Assembly (NCBI GenBank): GCA_016214955.1
Contig: JACRMN010000013.1
Location: 176,821 to 240,820 of the forward strand
Length of the DNA stretch: 64,000 bases
DNA from: Deltaproteobacteria bacterium
GTDB taxonomy: Bacteria; Myxococcota; Myxococcia; Myxococcales; Anaeromyxobacteraceae
Direction of reading: 5' to 3'
This document shows, one piece after another, positions 34,953 through 42,690 of the stretch; positions within the stretch are counted from its first letter, which is position 1, and each line of letters opens with the position of its first letter. The notes beneath the pieces were generated by a model. The model made no database searches. It was not told where the DNA came from and worked only from the letters and a program-made list of their open reading frames with translations. The translations under genes were made by a program, and so were the position numbers.

Positions 34953-35632
34953 GCGGCACGCGGCAGGCCGGCGGCGCCGGAGGGCGCGGCGCGGGCCAGG
35001 AAGAGGCGGGCGCTGGTCCAGAGGACGAAGAGCAGCCAGAGCGGCGCCGCGACGTAGAGGAGCCGCGCCGCCTGCACCGAGGCCACCTGCAGCGCCACCG
35101 GCACCGAGGCCAGGCCGGCCAGCAGCCCGAGCGCCCCCAGGGCGCGCTCCCCGCGGCGCCAGAGCGCCGGGCCCAGCGCCAGGAGCCCGAGCCCCAGGAG
35201 CAGGTTGAAGAGCGCGTCGAGCGACAGGGTGACGCCGAGGAGCGCCCGGGCCACCGGGCCGCAGGCCTCGCCGCCGCACCCGGGGAGGACGTGGAGCACC
35301 AGCACCAGCGGGGCCACGCAGCCGGCGCCGTTCAGCACCGCGCCGGTGGCGGCGGCCGCAGCGCCCCGGCCGGCGGCGCGGGTCCCGGCCCAGCGGCCCA
35401 CCGCCAGGGCCCAGCCGGCCAGGGCCAGGAGGCCGGCCACGAAGGAGACGGCGCTGGCCGCCGTGGCGGCCGGGTGCAGCGCGGAGAGGCGGGCCCACTC
35501 GTCGAGCGAGCCCGGCAGGTAGGCCACCGGGACGTCGCGGAGGAAGGCCACCCCGGCGACGTTTCCGGCGGCGCCGAGGAGGCCGAGCAGGGCGGCGGCC
35601 CGATCACGAGCTGGCGGCATCGGGGTGGGCAT
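34949..35632 (-). CDS. Multi-pass membrane protein of unknown function
   Basis: The 227-residue protein has about seven hydrophobic helices. A pair of cysteines lies in an extracytoplasmic loop (LPGCGGEACGPVA). I do not recognise a family with confidence. The ATG at 35632 overlaps the end of the upstream gene by 29 bases; an alternative ATG four codons later would still overlap. It belongs to the lipid operon by spacing alone. Confidence 0.65.
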   Translation of the reverse strand: MPTPMPPARDRAAALLGLLGAAGNVAGVAFLRDVPVAYLPGSLDEWARLSALHPAATAASAVSFVAGLLALAGWALAVGRWAGTRAAGRGAAAAATGAVLNGAGCVAPLVLVLHVLPGCGGEACGPVARALLGVTLSLDALFNLLLGLGLLALGPALWRRGERALGALGLLAGLASVPVALQVASVQAARLLYVAAPLWLLFVLWTSARLFLARAAPSGAAGLPRAA

Positions 35633-36284
35633 AGGCGATCTCTACCTCCTGCACGGAGCCGTCGGCCCCGGCCAGGTTGGAGACGCCGCGGTACCGGACC
35701 AGCCGGCCGCCGGCGTCGTACTCGGCGAGGATGGCGGGAGCGAGGAGCCGCAGGATCAGGTTCTGCGGCTCCACCTGGACGGAAAGCCCGCCACCGGCGC
35801 GCGGCGTGCCGCGCACCTGGAAGTCGTAGGCGGAGAGCCGGTTGGGCAGGGCCAGGCGCACCGCCAGCCGCTCTCCACGGGCCAGCGCCTCGCGGTGGGC
35901 GCGGATGAAGCGATCGAGCCCCTGCCCGGCCACCAGCGGGCGGTCGCCCGGCGGAGCGAGGAGGCGGCGTGCCTCGCCGTCGCCGAGCTCGAGGCCGTCG
36001 GCTCCGCGCCGCACCCACTCTCGGGCGCCGCTGCGCAGGTCCACGAACTCGTAGTCGGGGGCGAAGAGCGCCGGCCGGTAGTCGGAGTCGAGGCGGGCGA
36101 TGGGCCGGCCGGCGGCGTCGAGGTAGCGGGTCTCGGCCGAGACCGGCCGGCCGCCGTCCCAGCGCACCTCGTGCTCCTCGACGTAGGCGACGCGGCCATC
36201 GGCGTGCCGGGCCACGCCGCGAAAGCGCTCGCCCGAGGAGCCGAGCAGCGCCAGGAGCGCCAGGGTGGCGGCGGCCGCGGTCAT
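35604..36284 (-). CDS. Exported protein of unknown function in the lipid operon
   Basis: The 226-residue protein has a short signal peptide (MTAAAATLALLALLGSSG) and a beta-rich soluble part with LDAAGRPIARLDSDYRPALFAP, RSGAREWVRRG, LVAGQGLDRFIRAH and NRLSAYDFQVRG. The layout suggests a periplasmic lipid-handling fold, but I cannot name a family. Equivalent operons elsewhere often carry a DUF3833 lipocalin-like protein here; I do not see that motif set. It starts 2 bases after the CFA synthase stop. Confidence 0.65.
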   Translation of the reverse strand: MTAAAATLALLALLGSSGERFRGVARHADGRVAYVEEHEVRWDGGRPVSAETRYLDAAGRPIARLDSDYRPALFAPDYEFVDLRSGAREWVRRGADGLELGDGEARRLLAPPGDRPLVAGQGLDRFIRAHREALARGERLAVRLALPNRLSAYDFQVRGTPRAGGGLSVQVEPQNLILRLLAPAILAEYDAGGRLVRYRGVSNLAGADGSVQEVEIAYAHPDAASS

Positions 36285-36285
36285 C

Positions 36286-37512
36286 TCAGGTCCGCGCCCC
36301 CGGCCGGGCGAAGAGGAGCTGGGCGTCGCCGAGGTAGCGCTCGGCGAAGGCCGCCTCGCAGTAGCAGAGGTAGTAGTGCCAGACCCGCTGGAAGCGGCGG
36401 TCCGCGTATCGCGGCGCCGGGGCCGGGCTGGCGGCCAGGTTGTGGCGCCAGGCGGCGAGCGTGCGGGCGTAGTGGGGGCCGATGTCCTCCATGTGGCGCA
36501 GCGTCAGGTCGGAGGCGCGGGCCGCGGCGTCGAGGAGCGCCGAGAGGGAGGGGATGTTGGAGCCGGGGAAGACGTAGCGCTTGATGAAGTCGGGGCTGCG
36601 CAGGTGGCCGGGGTAGAAGCGGTCGGCGATGGTGATCACCTGGATGGCGGCCAGGCCCTGGTCGCGCAGCAGCGAGCCGCAGGCGCGGAAGAAGGGCTGG
36701 TAGTAGTCGGCCCCCACCGCCTCCAGCATCTCCACCGACACCAGCTTGTCGTACTGGCCGGCGAGATCCCGGTAGTCGGCGTGCAGCACGGTGATGCGGT
36801 CCTGGAGGCCGGCCTCGGCCACCCGCCGCCGCACCGCCTGGAGCTGGTTCCGGCTGATGGTGGTGGTGGTGACGCGGCAGCCGGTGGTGCGGGCCGCCCG
36901 GATGGCGAAGGCGCCCCAGCCGCTGCCGATCTCCAGCAGGTGATCGTCCGGTCCGAGCCGGAGCATCCGGCAGAGCCTGTCGATCTTTGCGAGGCTCGCC
37001 TCCTCCAGCGTGCTCTCCGGCCTCTCGAAGATGCCGCAGGAGTAGGTGAGGGTGGGGTCGAGCATGCGCTCGAAGAAATCGTCCCCCAGATCGTAGTGGG
37101 CGGAGATGTTGCGGCGGCTGCCGGCCCGGGTGTTGCGGCGCAGGGCGTGGAGCAGCGCCTCCACCGGCTGCCGCAGCCGCGCCAGGCCTCCCTCCAGCGC
37201 CTCGAGGGTGTCGGCGTTGCGCGCCAGGAGCCGGACAACGGCGGTGAGGTCGGGCGTCTCCCAGTCGCCGTCCAGGTAGGCCTCGGCCGCGCCCAGGGAG
37301 CCTCCCAGCGCCACGCGGCGCCAGAAGCGCGGGTGCTGCACGGTGAGCTCCGCCGAGAGGCCGTCGGCCGCCGGCCGGCCGAAGTCGGCGGCGCCGCCGG
37401 CCTCGCGCACCGTCAGGTGGCCCTCGCGCAGCGCCCCGAGCCGCCCCTGCACAAGGCCGCGCCAGGGGCTGCCGGCGGGCGAGACCTCCGCCGCGTGGGT
37501 GCGGGCGGTCAC
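36286..37512 (-). CDS. cfa: Cyclopropane-fatty-acyl-phospholipid synthase family methyltransferase
   Basis: The 408-residue protein has the CFA layout: an N-terminal helical lipid-binding part (GSLGAAEAYLDGDWETPDL) and a SAM methyltransferase domain. Marks are NISAHYDLGDDFFERMLDP, TYSCGIF, HLLEIGSGWGAFAIRAA (SAM motif I), TTTISRNQ, VSVEMLEAVG and FIKRYVFPGSNIPS. CFA synthases methylenate membrane phospholipid double bonds using SAM; some relatives make methyl-branched or furan precursors. The GTG at 37512 overlaps the DUF1365 stop. A second CFA-type gene leads the same operon at 39532. Confidence 0.92.
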   Translation of the reverse strand: MTARTHAAEVSPAGSPWRGLVQGRLGALREGHLTVREAGGAADFGRPAADGLSAELTVQHPRFWRRVALGGSLGAAEAYLDGDWETPDLTAVVRLLARNADTLEALEGGLARLRQPVEALLHALRRNTRAGSRRNISAHYDLGDDFFERMLDPTLTYSCGIFERPESTLEEASLAKIDRLCRMLRLGPDDHLLEIGSGWGAFAIRAARTTGCRVTTTTISRNQLQAVRRRVAEAGLQDRITVLHADYRDLAGQYDKLVSVEMLEAVGADYYQPFFRACGSLLRDQGLAAIQVITIADRFYPGHLRSPDFIKRYVFPGSNIPSLSALLDAAARASDLTLRHMEDIGPHYARTLAAWRHNLAASPAPAPRYADRRFQRVWHYYLCYCEAAFAERYLGDAQLLFARPGART

Positions 37513-38285
37513 GGCCGCGCCCTCGGGTCCGGGCGCACCGGGACGGGGGCCGGATGCGGGTGGAAAGGCGCGCCCTTCCACCACAGCAGGAGCGCGTGAA
37601 GGTAGATGGCCAGGTGGACCTTCCAGCTCATGAGCGGCGAGAGGATCGCGGCCCGCCACAGCGCGCCCGAGGACCAGGGGCGGCGGGTGAGCGCCAGCCG
37701 GGCGCGGAAGACCTCGTTGCCGCCTTCGGTGTTGACCATCTCGACCTCCAGCCGGTCGCCCGGCGCGGTGAACGTCCAGCGGTAGCGCTGGTCCATCGAG
37801 AAGAACGGCGAGACGTGGAACGCCTTGGCGAATCCGGCATCCGCCCCGCCGGCACCGGCCCGGAGCACGTAGGCGTGGCGCTCGTTCCAGGGGGTGTTGG
37901 TGATCTCGGCCACGACCGCCTCCAGCCGCCCGTCCGCCGCGTGGCAGAAGTAGAAGGAGACCGGATTGAAGACGTAGCCCAGCGATCGCACCTGCGTCAG
38001 GAGCCGGACGGGGCCTGTGGGCCGCCGGCCCAGCGCCTCCTCGACCCTGTCGCGCACCGCCTCGGCGAGCGGCCGCGCCGGATCCCCGAGGTAGTCGCCG
38101 CGAGAGAAGGAGAGCAGGCCGAAACGTCCGTTTCGCAGCGGCCCCGGCCCGGCCAGGAGCCGCGGCAGCTCGTCGAGGTCGAGGTACAGCATGTAGAGCC
38201 GGTACCCGAAGGCGTGCGCCGCCCTGCCGCGACGGGCGTGGGAGAGGGTGCCGCGGTAGACGGCGCTGGCCGGACCGGCGCTCAT
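37509..38285 (-). CDS. DUF1365 family protein
   Basis: The 258-residue protein opens SAVYRGTLSHARRGRAAHAFGYRLYMLYLDLDEL (pattern Y.G...H.R......F.Y.....LDLDEL) and holds LSFSRGDYLGD, VRLLTQVRSLGYVFNPVSFYFC and EITNTPWNERHAYVL, all DUF1365 hallmarks. It ends with a helix (LMSWKVHLAIYLHALLLW) that may attach it to the membrane. Its role is unknown but it nearly always accompanies the FAD oxidoreductase and CFA-type genes. Both ends overlap neighbours by four bases. Confidence 0.9.
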   Translation of the reverse strand: MSAGPASAVYRGTLSHARRGRAAHAFGYRLYMLYLDLDELPRLLAGPGPLRNGRFGLLSFSRGDYLGDPARPLAEAVRDRVEEALGRRPTGPVRLLTQVRSLGYVFNPVSFYFCHAADGRLEAVVAEITNTPWNERHAYVLRAGAGGADAGFAKAFHVSPFFSMDQRYRWTFTAPGDRLEVEMVNTEGGNEVFRARLALTRRPWSSGALWRAAILSPLMSWKVHLAIYLHALLLWWKGAPFHPHPAPVPVRPDPRARP

Positions 38286-39535
38286 GCCGCCAGGGCCTCC
38301 ACCCCGAGCCCCTCGCAGGCCCGCAGGGCCGAGACCACGCCGTCCTCGTGGAAGCCGTTCCGCCAGTAAGCGCCGCAGTAGCTGGTGTCGCGGTGGCCGA
38401 CGAGCTCGCGGTGGCGCGCCTGCGCCGCAGGCGAGCCGGACGAGAAGACGGGGTGGTCGTAGGACAGCGAGAGGGCGGTGGCGCCCGGGGCGACGGCCCC
38501 GCGCCGGTTGAGGCTCACGAACCAGTCGCGCCGCGACCGCAGCCGCTGCAAGTTGTTCATCCAGTAGGTGATGGAGGCGCCGCCGTGGTAGGCGTCGTCG
38601 AGGTGGTAGTTCCAGGAGCACCAGGCGCCGCGCCGGCGGGGCATGACCCGGGCGTCGGAGTGGAGCAGCACCTCGTTGCGCCGGAAGGGGAAGGCCGAGA
38701 GCAGGGTGTGCTCCACCGGAGAGGGGTCGCCGAGCAGCTCCAGCGCCTGGTCGGCGTGGACCGCCACCACCGCGTGGTCGAAGCGCTCGGGCGCGCCGCC
38801 GGCGTGCTCCACCCGCACGCCGCCGCCCGGGGGCCGGGTGATGCGCCGCACCGGGCAGCCGCTGCGCACCTCGCCGGGGAAGGTGCCGAGGATGGCGCGC
38901 ACGTACTCCCGCGAGCCGCCGCGGATGGTGAGCCAGGGGAAGCGGCGCTGCACGTCGAGGAAGCCGTGGTTCTCGAAGAAGCGCGCCAGGAAGCGGGCCG
39001 GGAAGGCGCGGGCCCCCTGCCGGCTCGAAGACCAGACGGCGCCGACCAGCGGCAGGAGGTGGTCCTCCACGAAGCCCGGCGAGTAGCCGCGGCGCGCCAG
39101 CCAGTCGAGCAGGGCCTCCTCGCGCCCCTCGTCGAGCAGCTCCCGGGCCTCGCGGTTGAAGCGGAGGATGTCGCGCACCATGCGGTGGAAGCGCGGGTCG
39201 AGGAGGTTGCGCTTCTGCGCGAAGAGGGCCGAGAGGCCGGGGCTGCCGTACTCGAAGTCGCGCCGCTCGGAGCGCACCGAGAAGCTCATGTCGCTCTCCT
39301 GCCAGGGAACGCCGAGGCGCCGCAGCAGGGCCGTGAAGTTGGGGTAGGTGCGCTCGTTGAAGACGATGAAGCCGGTGTCCACCGCCACGCGGCCGTCGCC
39401 GTCGGGCACGTCCACGGTGTGGGTGTGGCCGCCGATGCGCCCGTCGCCCTCGAACAGCACCACGTCGTGGCGCGCCGAGAGGGTGTGGGCGGCGACCAGG
39501 CCGGAGATGCCGGAGCCGATGACCGCGACCTTCAC
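38282..39535 (-). CDS. FAD-dependent amine-oxidase-like oxidoreductase/desaturase
   Basis: The 417-residue protein begins KVAVIGSGISGLVAAHTLS, a dinucleotide-binding GxGxxG motif, followed by VVLFEGDGRIGGHTHTV (the FAD ribose Glu and the GG loop) and DTGFIVFNERTYPNF. Later parts include LPLVGAVWSS and HSDARVMPRRRGAWCSWNY. This family is typical of CFA/DUF1365 operons. In Rhodobacter a comparable set takes part in making furan fatty acids, where an oxidoreductase of this sort introduces a double bond; applying that here is inference. GTG start, four-base overlaps at both ends. Confidence 0.88.
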   Translation of the reverse strand: MKVAVIGSGISGLVAAHTLSARHDVVLFEGDGRIGGHTHTVDVPDGDGRVAVDTGFIVFNERTYPNFTALLRRLGVPWQESDMSFSVRSERRDFEYGSPGLSALFAQKRNLLDPRFHRMVRDILRFNREARELLDEGREEALLDWLARRGYSPGFVEDHLLPLVGAVWSSSRQGARAFPARFLARFFENHGFLDVQRRFPWLTIRGGSREYVRAILGTFPGEVRSGCPVRRITRPPGGGVRVEHAGGAPERFDHAVVAVHADQALELLGDPSPVEHTLLSAFPFRRNEVLLHSDARVMPRRRGAWCSWNYHLDDAYHGGASITYWMNNLQRLRSRRDWFVSLNRRGAVAPGATALSLSYDHPVFSSGSPAAQARHRELVGHRDTSYCGAYWRNGFHEDGVVSALRACEGLGVEALAA

Positions 39536-40566
39536 GACTCGTCCTCCGGCCGGAGCAAGCTGTGGGAGACGAGCCACTCGCGTCCCTCGTCCCAGGCGAA
39601 GAGCTCGGCGCAGGCCAGGAAGAACATGCGCCAGCGGCGCACGGCCAGGCGGGCCTCGCCGGGGCCGAGGACGCGGGCCAGGGCGGCGGTGGCCTCGGGC
39701 CGCCGGCGCAGCAGGTTCTGGTGCCAGGCCTCGGCGGTGCGGGCGTAGTGGGTGCCGGGCACCGTCCAGCGCCGCTCCACCCGGAACGGCCCGCCCACCC
39801 GCTCCAGCAGGTCCTCGGAGGGCATGATGCCGCCGGTGAAGAACTCGCGGCCCATCCAGTCGTCGTCGGCCGTGGCCTCGAAGGGGTAGGCGAAGCGGCG
39901 GCTGGCGAAGACGTGCACGAAGAGCCTCCCGCCAGGGGAGAGCCAGCCCCGCACGCGGCGCAGCAGCTCCGGCCAGTTGCGCATGTGCTCGAACATCTCC
40001 ACCGAGACCACGCGGTCGAAGGCGCCGCGGGGCGCGAAGCCGTTCATGTCGGCGGTGACGATCTCGACGTTGTCGAGCCCCAGGCGGCGGGCCCGGGAGA
40101 GGATGTGCTCGCGCTGCAGCGCCGAGTTGGAGACCCCGACCAGCCGGGCGTGGGGGTAGCGGGCCGCGGCCCAGAGGGTGAAGCTGCCCCAGCCGCAGCC
40201 CAGGTCGAGGATGCGCTGGCCGTCGGCCACGCCGGCCCGCTCGGCGGTGAGCCGCAGCATCGCCTCCTCCGCCTCCCCGAGGTCGGAGACCCCCTCCTCC
40301 CAGAGGCAGGCCGAGTACTTGAGCCTCGGCCCGAGCACCGCCTCGAAGAACGACGGCGGCACCTCGTAGTGCTGGCGGTTGGGGAGGGCCGGCACGGGCG
40401 CGATCTCGCTCTCGGCCATGTGTCGGACGAAGGCGAGGAGGGCCTGCTCCCTGTCGGCGTGCCGGGCTACCTCCTCCTCGATGCGGCTCCGGAGCATCTG
40501 GCGGATGCCGAGGCGGATGAGCGGCTCGGGGACGAGTCCACGTTCGGCGAGCTGGATTCCAATCAT
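39532..40566 (-). CDS. CFA-like SAM-dependent fatty-acid methyltransferase
   Basis: The 344-residue protein has a short helical N-terminus and a SAM methyltransferase domain with NRQHYEVPPSFFEAVLGPRL, LKYSACLWEEGVSDL, RILDLGCGWGSFTLWAA (motif I), VSNSALQREHI, VVSVEMFEHMRNWPELL and FVHVFASRRFAYPF. It is closer to the short SAM methylases that accompany CFA operons than to classical CFA synthase. It would methylate an unsaturated membrane acyl chain. The ATG at 40566 begins the operon, so it is the first gene to be controlled by the divergent B12 regulator. Confidence 0.87.
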   Translation of the reverse strand: MIGIQLAERGLVPEPLIRLGIRQMLRSRIEEEVARHADREQALLAFVRHMAESEIAPVPALPNRQHYEVPPSFFEAVLGPRLKYSACLWEEGVSDLGEAEEAMLRLTAERAGVADGQRILDLGCGWGSFTLWAAARYPHARLVGVSNSALQREHILSRARRLGLDNVEIVTADMNGFAPRGAFDRVVSVEMFEHMRNWPELLRRVRGWLSPGGRLFVHVFASRRFAYPFEATADDDWMGREFFTGGIMPSEDLLERVGGPFRVERRWTVPGTHYARTAEAWHQNLLRRRPEATAALARVLGPGEARLAVRRWRMFFLACAELFAWDEGREWLVSHSLLRPEDES

Positions 40567-40675
40567 GCGTGAGATGTAAGTCGTCCAAGTCGTCTGCGCC
40601 AGGATCGGGCCCAAGAGGGTATATTGTTGAAATTGATACGGTCATTGACTACCCTGGGATCGGAATGGAGCCGAT
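40567..40675. promoter_or_regulatory. Divergent promoter region between the lipid operon and the CarH-like regulator
   Basis: This 109-base gap is AT-richer than its surroundings. On the plus strand TTGAAA (40627-40632) and TACCCT (40650-40655) are 17 bases apart, a fair promoter toward the regulator. Three ATTG words start at 40623, 40632 and 40644, the last two inside similar ATTGATAC and ATTGACTAC words, which could be direct-repeat operator half-sites overlapping that promoter. Binding of the adjacent MerR-type protein here is an inference. Confidence 0.4.
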
Positions 40676-41461
40676 ATGGACGGTTTGTTGAGTACTATCG
40701 AGGTCGGGGAGATGGCCGGCGTGGGCCCCACCGCCGTGAAGCGCTGGGCCGATCGCGGGCTCCTGCCCTGCGTCCGCACCGCCGGAGGCCACCGCCGCTT
40801 CCGGCGCGAGGAGGTGGAGCGCTTCCTCCAGCGGCAGCAGGAGCCCACCGCCGCCATGGCCGACCTGCTGCTCCGCGGCGAGGGGCTGGGCGTGGAGGCG
40901 AAGCTCCTCACCGAGCGCTCGCGACACGGCTCCTGGGTGGCGGTGGCCGAGTCGCTCGGGCCGGTGCTGGTGGAGATCGGCAGCCGCTGGGAGCGCGGCC
41001 TCATCGGCATCCTCGACGAGCACCTGGCCTCGGAGCGGCTGGCGCGGGCGCTCTCGCGCCTCGCCGAGTCGCTGCCCACGCCCCCCGACGCGCCGCGCGC
41101 GCTGCTCGCCTGCGCCGAGCAGGACGACCACGGGCTGGGCCTTGCCCTGGCGGAGCTGGTGCTGCGCGAGGCCGGCTGGCGCACCCTGTGGGCCGGGCGC
41201 AAGACGCCGTCGAGCGAGGTGGCCGACCTGGTGCGCGCCGGCGCGGTGGACCTGGTGGCCCTCTCGGCCTCGGTGGCCTCCACCGACGCCGCGGCCCTGG
41301 CGCGCGACGCCACCCTCATCGGCCTGGCCTGCAAGGAGGCCAGCGTGCCGCTGGCCCTCGGCGGCTCGGCCCCCTGGCCCGACGCGCCCCCGTACGGGCG
41401 GCGCTTCCACGGCTTCCCGCCCTTCGTGGAGTGGGTGAAGGGGCTGGGCCTGGGCCCCTGA
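40676..41461 (+). CDS. B12-binding MerR-family regulator, CarH/LitR type (probable light sensor)
   Basis: The 261-residue protein has an N-terminal MerR winged helix (STIEVGEMAGVGPTAVKRW, then AGGHRRFRREEVERFL). A helical B12-capping domain with W105...E115-H116 follows, the Wx9EH motif of CarH-type photoreceptors, then a Rossmann-like cobalamin domain with D150-x-H152-xx-G155, supplying the lower axial histidine. CarH binds 5'-deoxyadenosylcobalamin as a tetramer on DNA in the dark and falls apart in light, releasing repression. The residue after W105 is Glu, where the Thermus protein as I recall has the histidine that ligates cobalt after light exposure. It faces the lipid operon and probably represses it. 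Confidence 0.88.
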   Translation: MDGLLSTIEVGEMAGVGPTAVKRWADRGLLPCVRTAGGHRRFRREEVERFLQRQQEPTAAMADLLLRGEGLGVEAKLLTERSRHGSWVAVAESLGPVLVEIGSRWERGLIGILDEHLASERLARALSRLAESLPTPPDAPRALLACAEQDDHGLGLALAELVLREAGWRTLWAGRKTPSSEVADLVRAGAVDLVALSASVASTDAAALARDATLIGLACKEASVPLALGGSAPWPDAPPYGRRFHGFPPFVEWVKGLGLGP

Positions 41462-41507
41462 GGTAGCCCCTCGACAGCAGGCCGCGAACCGGGCATGACC
41501 TCGCGCC

Positions 41508-42236
41508 ATGCTCGCGCTCCTCACCGACCCCGCCGCCTGGGTGAGCTTCGCCACCCTGGCCGCGCTCGAGATCGTCCTCGGCATCGACAACATCGTCTTC
41601 CTGACCATCCTGGCCGGACGGCTGCCGCCGGAGCAGCAGCCGCGGGCCCGGCGGCTGGGCCTCGTGCTGGCGCTGGGCACGCGCCTGGCCCTGCTCTTCG
41701 CCATCTCCTGGCTCATGGGACTGACCCGCGAGCTCTTCCACTTCTGGGGCCACGGCTACTCCGGCCGCGACCTGATCCTCGCCGCCGGGGGTCTCTTCCT
41801 CATCGGCAAGGCCACGTTCGAGATCCACGACAAGGTCGAGGCGGGAGGCCACGCCCATGAGCGCGACGCCGGCCCCGGAGCCTCGTTCGCCTCGGTGCTC
41901 TTCCAGATCGCCATCCTCGACGTGGTCTTCTCGCTCGACTCGGTCATCACCGCGGTGGGCATGGCCCAGCACCTGGCGGTGATGGTGGCGGCCATGGTGG
42001 CTGCGGTGGGGGTGATGCTGATCTTCGCCGGGCCGGTGGGCAACTTCGTCGAGCGCCACCCCACCATGAAGATGCTGGCCCTCTCCTTCCTGCTGCTGGT
42101 AGGGGTGATGCTGGTGGCCGAGGCCACGGGCCGCCACGTGGAGAAGGGGTACGTCTACTTCGCCATGGCCTTCAGCTTCGTCGTCGAGCTGCTCAACATC
42201 CGCGCCGGGCGGAAGCGGAAGGTCGCGGCCGCGTAG
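41508..42236 (+). CDS. TerC-family membrane protein (short form)
   Basis: The 242-residue protein has seven helices and the TerC motifs ALEIVLGIDNIVFLTIL and ILDVVFSLDSVITAVGMA, with Asp/Asn in the helices. A histidine-rich loop (GGHAHERDAG) lies between helices. This is the short YgdQ/YoaE-like branch, a distant paralogue of the longer protein at 7876. Metal export or metal insertion into exported proteins is the likely role. It runs with the CarH-like gene, 46 bases apart. Confidence 0.9.
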   Translation: MLALLTDPAAWVSFATLAALEIVLGIDNIVFLTILAGRLPPEQQPRARRLGLVLALGTRLALLFAISWLMGLTRELFHFWGHGYSGRDLILAAGGLFLIGKATFEIHDKVEAGGHAHERDAGPGASFASVLFQIAILDVVFSLDSVITAVGMAQHLAVMVAAMVAAVGVMLIFAGPVGNFVERHPTMKMLALSFLLLVGVMLVAEATGRHVEKGYVYFAMAFSFVVELLNIRAGRKRKVAAA

Positions 42237-42240
42237 GGCG

Positions 42241-42510
42241 AGTCTTCGGCCGGGCCTCGGACCTCCGCGCCCCTCGGCGGGCCGGCCGTGGGACGGCCGG
42301 GCCTCGGACCTCCGCGCCCCTCGGCGGGCCGGGTCTTCACGGCAACGACCTGCGACCGGCTCCGTGCGCAGACCCCGAGCAATGCATCGCGCCGCGCGTC
42401 CCTCGCCCGAGGAAGCCTCGACGCGCGGCGCCGGCATTGCTTCGGTCCGTGGGAGCAGCGGGCATCGCCCGAACGCCCTTACCCCGCCTCGGGGCGCGGA
42501 GGGCGTCGCC
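42241..42510 (-). repeat. Dispersed intergenic element, copy B (inverted)
   Basis: Read on the minus strand this repeats copies A and C. The central stem pairs AGCAATGC with GCATTGCT as in copy A, and two end units with GGCCCGCCGAGGGGCGCGGA lie at 42241-42340. The remaining gap to the next gene start (42511-42690) holds a short repeat (42508-42548), a perfect hairpin at 42579-42597 (GGGCCTGC/GCAGGCCC) and two copies of CCGGCGCGTCCGGCGGAGC near 42543 and 42629. No gene is seen there. Confidence 0.85.
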
Positions 42511-42548
42511 CGGCAGAGCGGCGTGCGAACGAGGGCGCGGAGGCCGGC
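42508..42548 (+). repeat. Short dispersed intergenic repeat, copy 2
   Basis: This 41-bp sequence begins GCCCGGCAGAGCGGCGTGCG and matches 33438-33479 on the opposite strand with about four differences. It abuts the outer end of dispersed element copy B, so the two repeats may have arrived together or mark the same insertion-prone site. Confidence 0.6.
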
Positions 42549-42690
42549 GCGTCCGGCGGAGCGGCGCCCTTCGACTCCGGGCCTGCTTCGCAGGCCCTTC
42601 GCGCGGGGCGATCGGGGATTCCGGGAACGCCGGCGCGTCCGGCGGAGCCCGCTGGCCGCCCGCCCGCCCCCGTGCTACGACACGCCGCCC

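Noticed and set aside
42579..42597. Perfect 8-bp hairpin read as an intrinsic terminator
   Set aside because: No T-tract follows and its position between the repeats and the transporter start does not match the end of a gene; kept only as a note in the repeat entry.
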